Source: Atribacterota bacterium (GTDB taxonomy: Bacteria > Atribacterota > Phoenicimicrobiia > Phoenicimicrobiales > Phoenicimicrobiaceae). From it: a stretch of DNA of 10,304 bases. How positions within the stretch are numbered: position 1 is the stretch's first letter; the number at the start of each line of letters is the position of its first letter. Shown here piece by piece: positions 7,871-10,304 of this stretch. The translations under genes were made by a program, and so were the position numbers. The stretch is from contig JAUVOA010000031.1 in NCBI GenBank assembly GCA_030599445.1, positions 1-10,304 on the forward strand, written 5' to 3'. The notes below the pieces were generated by a model. The model was given only the letters and a program-made list of their open reading frames with translations. It was not told where the DNA came from and made no database searches.

Positions 7871-8872
7871 TTACTCTTCCTCTATCTCATTTATTTTATT
7901 TTTTAATATTGCTTCTTCGTCTAAATAAATTGACCTTTCTAACCACCAAATCCACTTACTCCATTTTTCTTTAAAATCTTTATTCTCTTCTTTGATATTT
8001 ATAAAACCACTTATCTTGGCCTCCAATTCATCAGCATAATAGAGTGCAATAGCTGCTAAAATACTGGGAAGTCTGGGGGAACCGAATTCAAAATGCCCGT
8101 GATGGCTCAAAAGAGTGTGTTTTGTCATCAGCGCCAAATCTTTGGGAAAATTATCTAAACTTTTTATTTTTTGGTCAATCATCTCCAATCCTATAGCAAT
8201 ATGGCCTAAAAGTTTACCTTCGTCAGTATGTTCAATAGTCTTCTCGTAGGCATATTCTCTTACCTTCCCTATATCGTGGAGTATGGCCATAGTTATCAAG
8301 AAATCATGGTCTATCTCCTGGTAAATTTTACATACAGCCTCGCAAATATCAGCCACTTTTAGGGTATGCTCAGCCAAACCACCCAGGTAAGGTTGATGCA
8401 CTTTTGTAGCAGCAGGTGCTTTTTTAAACTTCTGCGTAAATTCTTGATCATCAAAAAAACTCTTTAAAAGATTCTGCAAATGATAATTCTCGATGGAATT
8501 AATCTTTGAAAAAATCTTATGCATCAGTTCATCTAAATTTTCTTTTGATTGGGGTAAATAATCGGAATAATCTAAATCTAAAGGAGCAGTTTTGATAAGG
8601 GAAGAAACTGTTGCCTGAAGGATTCCATCACTTTTCTTTTTAGTTATATATCCTTGGACTCGGGCAAATTCTATTTTACCTAATTCCTCTACTTTATCCT
8701 TAGAAACATCCCAATTTATAGCTTCAATTTCTCCCGTCTTATCGGCAATTTTAAAGAACATATCTATGGTCTTTTTATCTCTCCTCACTCTAAACTCTAC
8801 ATTTTTTAAGAAAAATATGTCGCTAATCCTGGTATTTAAACTTAAATCAATCACCATTTGTTTTTTAGCCAA
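7871..8872 (-). CDS. yhaM: YhaM-type OB-fold/HD-domain 3'-5' exoribonuclease or phosphohydrolase
   Basis: A 333-residue protein with the two-domain layout of YhaM/CbfA. An N-terminal OB-fold nucleic-acid-binding domain (about 12-95, with TGEIEAINWD and RVQGYITKK) precedes an HD phosphohydrolase domain (about 155-290). The HD metal ligands are visible: H169 in LAEHTLKVAD, H199-D200 in AILHDIGKV, H224 in GHIAIG, H257-H258 in LLSHHGHFEFGSPRLP, and D281 in YYADELEAKI. Family members degrade RNA, and some DNA, 3' to 5' and need Mn or Co. RNA turnover is therefore the likely role, inferred from the family. The start is a TTG at 8872 with AAGGAG nine bases upstream, and an in-frame TGA three codons before it rules out a longer version. 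ATG at codon 6 is the alternative but lies 24 bases from the ribosome site. It is the first gene of the tldD-tldE block. No good promoter could be picked out upstream. Confidence 0.9.
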   Translation of the reverse strand: MAKKQMVIDLSLNTRISDIFFLKNVEFRVRRDKKTIDMFFKIADKTGEIEAINWDVSKDKVEELGKIEFARVQGYITKKKSDGILQATVSSLIKTAPLDLDYSDYLPQSKENLDELMHKIFSKINSIENYHLQNLLKSFFDDQEFTQKFKKAPAATKVHQPYLGGLAEHTLKVADICEAVCKIYQEIDHDFLITMAILHDIGKVREYAYEKTIEHTDEGKLLGHIAIGLEMIDQKIKSLDNFPKDLALMTKHTLLSHHGHFEFGSPRLPSILAAIALYYADELEAKISGFINIKEENKDFKEKWSKWIWWLERSIYLDEEAILKNKINEIEEE

Positions 8873-8944
8873 AACACTTCACTCCTTTTCTAATATTTTT
8901 TATACAGAAATGGTTTTGTTAGTATATACTTTAGTAGGGTAGTT

Positions 8945-8976
8945 AGATAGAAAAAAGAATGCTACTTTTTCTATCT
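8945..8976. repeat. Perfect 11-bp inverted repeat with 10-base spacer
   Basis: Arms at 8945-8955 (AGATAGAAAAA) and 8966-8976 (TTTTTCTATCT) are exact reverse complements around a 10-base loop. The site lies 73 bases upstream of the TTG start of the HD-domain gene. It has no T-run on either strand that would make it a clear terminator. It could be an operator or a weak transcript hairpin for the HD-tldD-tldE block. A separate perfect 10-bp palindrome, AGTATATACT, sits nearby at 8921-8930. Confidence 0.45.
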
Positions 8977-8996
8977 TTTCTTTCGCTTTCTTAACT

Positions 8997-9024
8997 CGAT
9001 ACTCAATACTATATACTTGATACT
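8997..9024. repeat. Four tandem heptamers of the form NNATACT
   Basis: The units CGATACT, CAATACT, ATATACT and TGATACT follow each other without gaps. Bases 3-7 are invariant and the first two vary. A degenerate fifth unit (GTATATA) follows. The array ends 12 bases before the -35 element of the tRNA promoter. Related ATACT/ATACG heptamers recur at 9530-9543 and 9618-9638. Confidence 0.75.
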
Positions 9025-9036
9025 GTATATAAGCAC

Positions 9037-9065
9037 TTGACAATGATGCTTATTTTCTTTATTCT
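9037..9065 (+). promoter_or_regulatory. Sigma-70-type promoter for tRNA-Leu
   Basis: A perfect -35 box TTGACA (9037-9042) is followed by a 17-base spacer and a -10 box TATTCT (9060-9065, four of six consensus positions). Initiation near 9072 would leave about 17 bases of 5' leader before the mature tRNA end at 9089. Its position and orientation fit the tRNA gene and no other feature here. Confidence 0.7.
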
Positions 9066-9088
9066 ATTTTCAGATAAGATTATTTTAT

Positions 9089-9175
9089 GCCGAAGTGGCG
9101 GAACTGGTAGACGCGCTACGTTCAGGGCGTAGTAGGTGTATGCCTGTGGGGGTTCAAATCCCCCCTTCGGCACCA
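9089..9175 (+). tRNA. tRNA-Leu, anticodon CAG
   Basis: An 87-base class II tRNA reading CUG codons. The acceptor stem GCCGAAG (9089-9095) pairs with CTTCGGC (9165-9171), the discriminator base is A9172, and CCA is encoded at 9173-9175. The D arm spans about 9098-9114. The anticodon stem CTACG/CGTAG (9116-9120, 9128-9132) closes the loop TTCAGGG with anticodon CAG at 9123-9125. A 15-base variable arm (9133-9147) is the long type expected for leucine. The T arm (9148-9164) has a GGGGG/CCCCC stem around TTCAAAT. It is the only gene on the plus strand here and is divergent from the HD-domain gene. No tRNA follows it and no intrinsic terminator lies directly behind it. Confidence 0.97.
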
Positions 9176-9189
9176 AATTTAGTTAGTTA

Positions 9190-9205
9190 GTTAGTTGGTT
9201 AACGG
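9190..9205 (+). repeat. Outer inverted-repeat arm, left copy
   Basis: GTTAGTTGGTTAACGG occurs here and, as its exact 16-bp reverse complement, at 9483-9498. It continues a run of TTAG tetramers beginning just after the tRNA CCA end. Together with the inner pair at 9295-9319 and 9446-9470 it makes a mirrored outer-inner-inner-outer arrangement. Confidence 0.75.
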
Positions 9206-9294
9206 GTTAGCTCGTTTGGTAATAAATATTTAATCAATTAACCTGTTTATCAATCTAATTATTTGCTAAATTGCCAATTTACCAATTCTCCGAT

Positions 9295-9319
9295 TCGTTG
9301 GACAGGCGTCTCGCCTGTC
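9295..9319 (+). repeat. Inner inverted-repeat arm with GC-rich hairpin, left copy
   Basis: The core GACAGGCGTCTCGCCTGTC (9301-9319) is itself a hairpin, with an 8-bp perfect GC-rich stem around TCT. Including six flanking bases on the left, 24 of 25 positions match the reverse complement of 9446-9470. It is conspicuously GC-rich against its AT-rich surroundings and has no following T-run, so it looks like a dispersed palindromic repeat rather than a terminator. Confidence 0.8.
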
Positions 9320-9345
9320 TATTAATATTCAGCTAAAAACGTAGA

Positions 9346-9359
9346 GCGAAAAGCGAAAA
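9346..9359. repeat. Two tandem GCGAAAA heptamers
   Basis: GCGAAAA occurs twice without a gap (9346-9352, 9353-9359), between the two inner inverted arms. By itself it is too short to be significant. It matters because the neighbouring arrays have the same 7-base period with different sequences. Confidence 0.5.
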
Positions 9360-9366
9360 AACCATA

Positions 9367-9395
9367 ATTCAAAATTCAAAACTATTTTATTCAAA
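9367..9395. repeat. ATTCAAA heptamers
   Basis: ATTCAAA is found at 9367-9373 and 9374-9380 in tandem, and again at 9389-9395 after an 8-base interruption. The array lies in the segment enclosed by the inner inverted arms. Confidence 0.55.
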
Positions 9396-9445
9396 ATATT
9401 GCTTTTAATGTAAGGGTCAAATTTATCCGACTCATATTGTTTTTT

Positions 9446-9470
9446 GACAGGCGAGACGCCTGTCCTACGA
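9446..9470 (-). repeat. Inner inverted-repeat arm with GC-rich hairpin, right copy
   Basis: The core GACAGGCGAGACGCCTGTC (9446-9464) is the exact reverse complement of the core at 9301-9319. The match extends through 9470 with one mismatch. The two copies point towards each other across 126 bp. Directly after it, TTAACGG (9471-9477) and CCGTTAA (9483-9489) form another small hairpin that overlaps the outer arm. Confidence 0.8.
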
Positions 9471-9482
9471 TTAACGGGTTAA

Positions 9483-9498
9483 CCGTTAACCAACTAAC
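9483..9498 (-). repeat. Outer inverted-repeat arm, right copy
   Basis: CCGTTAACCAACTAAC is the exact reverse complement of 9190-9205. It lies only 12 bases outside the right inner arm, whereas the left outer and inner arms are 89 bases apart. The mirrored layout is therefore asymmetric. Confidence 0.75.
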
Positions 9499-9520
9499 AG
9501 ATCTTCTGTTTTTTTTTCTT
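9496..9520 (+). terminator. Weak intrinsic-terminator-like hairpin with T-run
   Basis: AACAGA (9496-9501) and TCTGTT (9505-9510) form a 6-bp stem around TCT, followed directly by a T-run (9511-9517, then CTT). The layout is that of a rho-independent terminator on the plus strand. The stem is short and has only two G-C pairs, so efficiency would be poor. If real, it could stop transcripts from the tRNA-Leu promoter, 320 bases upstream. Confidence 0.3.
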
Positions 9521-9529
9521 TTCTTCACT

Positions 9530-9543
9530 ATATACTATATACT
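9530..9543. repeat. Two tandem ATATACT heptamers
   Basis: ATATACT occurs at 9530-9536 and 9537-9543. The same heptamer is the third unit of the array at 8997-9024, on the other side of the tRNA. The preceding seven bases (CTTCACT) look like a decayed unit. Confidence 0.6.
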
Positions 9544-9572
9544 AATAATTCTAAATGTTCCACGCTATTTAT

Positions 9573-9607
9573 ATTCTGATTCCTGTATCTTGAATTCTGA
9601 TTTCTAT
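9573..9607. repeat. Five imperfect heptamers of ATTCTGA type
   Basis: In register, the bases read ATTCTGA, TTCCTGT, ATCTTGA, ATTCTGA and TTTCTAT. Units one and four are identical and the others differ at one to three positions from them. It is another 7-base period with a sequence unrelated to the ATACT arrays. Confidence 0.55.
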
Positions 9608-9617
9608 TTTTCTCACG

Positions 9618-9638
9618 CGATACGTGATACGCAATACT
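9618..9638. repeat. Three tandem NNATACK heptamers reaching into the aminotransferase stop codon
   Basis: The units CGATACG, TGATACG and CAATACT are contiguous. The last two bases of the third unit, with the next base, are the complement of the TAG stop of the aminotransferase gene (9639-9637). The repeat thus abuts, and may have supplied, the end of that gene. Confidence 0.65.
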
Positions 9639-10304
9639 AAATTGGCTCCTGGTTTTTCTTTAAATAATCAGATAGCACTTCTACTGCCTTGTCTATTTCC
9701 CATTCGTCTCCGATAGTAAATCTGATAAATTGGTCGTCTAAACCGGAAAATTCATTTTCCCAGCCAGGTAAAGCATAAATACCTTTTTCCTTTAGATGCT
9801 TCCAAACTCTTTCGGTCTCTTCCTTATTCTTAAACTCAACTAAAACAAAATTTGCTTGGGAATTATAAGCAAAAAATCCCAGTTCATTTATTTCCCTTAT
9901 AAATTTATCTCTTACTTTCTTTATTTTTTCCCAAGCTTTTCGATAATAGTCTAAATATTTTAGGACTTTTACCGCAGCTTTTTCAGCCATTCTATTTACT
10001 CTAAAATATTGGCCAAAAGTTGCCAATCTCTTTATATTTTGAGGATTAGAAATGGCAAAACCCAAACGTAATCCGGCCAATCCAAAATTTTTGGAAAAGC
10101 TTCTAGAGATAATTAAATTTTCATACTTATCTATCAAGTCCACTACGGTCTCTCCCAAATACTCGTAATTACATTCATCAACTACTACCATCCCTTTTGC
10201 CCTTTGTAAAATATCAATTATATTCTCCTGAGGAATTCTCGTCCCGGTAGGATTATTAGGATTGCATATCCAAACCAAAGAAGCTTTGTTTAATTGTTGA
10301 GCAG
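9637..10304 (-). CDS. PLP-dependent class I/II aminotransferase, histidinol-phosphate aminotransferase-like, 5' end beyond window
   Basis: The C-terminal 221 residues of a fold-type I PLP enzyme; the frame is open to the right edge, so the start lies outside. Residues are counted from the first full codon. NPNNPTG (14-20) is the classic motif near the cofactor. Asp42 in VVVDECNYEY should bind the pyridine nitrogen. SRSFSK (66-71) carries the Schiff-base Lys71, followed by NFGLAGLRLGF. Arg194 in FIRFTIG is the expected carboxylate-binding arginine. This set is typical of HisC and its relatives, including CobD-type threonine-phosphate decarboxylase. Transfer of an amino group to imidazole-acetol phosphate in histidine synthesis is thus one option, not a proven one. 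No his or cob gene is visible beside it to decide. The TAG stop coincides with a heptamer repeat, so the original C-terminus may have been slightly altered. Confidence 0.88.
   Translation of the reverse strand, partial: AQQLNKASLVWICNPNNPTGTRIPQENIIDILQRAKGMVVVDECNYEYLGETVVDLIDKYENLIISRSFSKNFGLAGLRLGFAISNPQNIKRLATFGQYFRVNRMAEKAAVKVLKYLDYYRKAWEKIKKVRDKFIREINELGFFAYNSQANFVLVEFKNKEETERVWKHLKEKGIYALPGWENEFSGLDDQFIRFTIGDEWEIDKAVEVLSDYLKKNQEPI

Larger units (their letters stand above)
9176..9636. other. Gene-free spacer filled with short repeats
   Basis: This 461-bp stretch between the tRNA 3' end and the aminotransferase stop shows no credible protein gene. The one short open frame across it (9437-9640, plus) runs through repeats, has no ribosome site and resembles nothing I know. 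The stretch opens with four TTAG tetramers (9180-9195). AATTNNCC octamers follow at 9268-9291, then inverted arms and several heptamer arrays, listed separately. The mix of repeat types suggests accumulated intergenic repeats rather than one intact mobile element. Confidence 0.7.

Noticed and set aside
8895..8950. Promoter for the HD-domain gene using TATACT or TATAAA on the minus strand
   Set aside because: Plausible -10 boxes exist, but none has anything like TTGACA 16-18 bases upstream, and the extended -10 TG is in the wrong place.
9089..9205. tRNA-Leu 3' end as an integration (att) site
   Set aside because: No integrase or recombinase gene and no second copy of the tRNA 3' end is present in the window. 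The repeats behind it do not duplicate tRNA sequence.
9301..9464. The two GC-rich hairpins as CRISPR repeats or terminators
   Set aside because: There are only two copies, in opposite orientation, 126 bp apart, and neither is followed by a T-run on either strand. That fits neither a CRISPR array nor intrinsic terminators.
9437..9640. 67-codon open frame on the plus strand in the spacer
   Set aside because: It runs through the GC-rich palindrome, a T-run and heptamer repeats, has no ribosome site, and its translation is low-complexity. It also overlaps the aminotransferase end.

Overview
The window comes from a low-GC bacterium with strong Shine-Dalgarno sites and very tight gene packing. All seven protein genes lie on the minus strand. 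The only plus-strand gene is a tRNA-Leu, which encodes its own CCA end. Nothing fixes the taxon. The AT-richness and the repeat-filled spacer suit an uncultivated anaerobe or a Firmicutes-like lineage, but this is a guess.

Read in the direction of transcription (right to left), the window starts with the C-terminal two thirds of a PLP-dependent aminotransferase of the histidinol-phosphate type (9637-10304, cut by the window edge). A 461-bp spacer without protein genes follows. It is filled with short repeats, many with a 7-bp period, and with two nested pairs of inverted arms. Next come the divergent tRNA-Leu(CAG) with a recognisable promoter, and a second spacer with more repeats.

The main block runs from 8872 down to 1: a YhaM-type OB-fold/HD phosphohydrolase, tldD, tldE, a two-domain glycosidase-like protein, two tandem carbon-nitrogen hydrolase paralogues, and a GPH-family sugar:cation symporter cut by the left edge. 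Gaps in this block are 39, 1, 73, 0, -4 and 114 bases, so most or all of it could be one transcript. No convincing terminator or strong promoter was seen inside it.

Two neighbouring pairs in this block each combine a catalytically intact paralogue with one that has lost its active site. TldD keeps HExxxH while TldE has lost it. The second carbon-nitrogen hydrolase keeps Glu-Lys-Cys, while the first has Gly-Gln-Ser in those places. TldD/TldE is a known heteromeric protease of this design. The tightly coupled hydrolase/pseudo-hydrolase pair appears to copy the arrangement and is the most interesting protein-level observation. With the glycosidase-like protein and the glycoside transporter, the left half looks like a small uptake and breakdown module for a glycosylated, amide-containing compound. 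The substrate cannot be read from the sequence.
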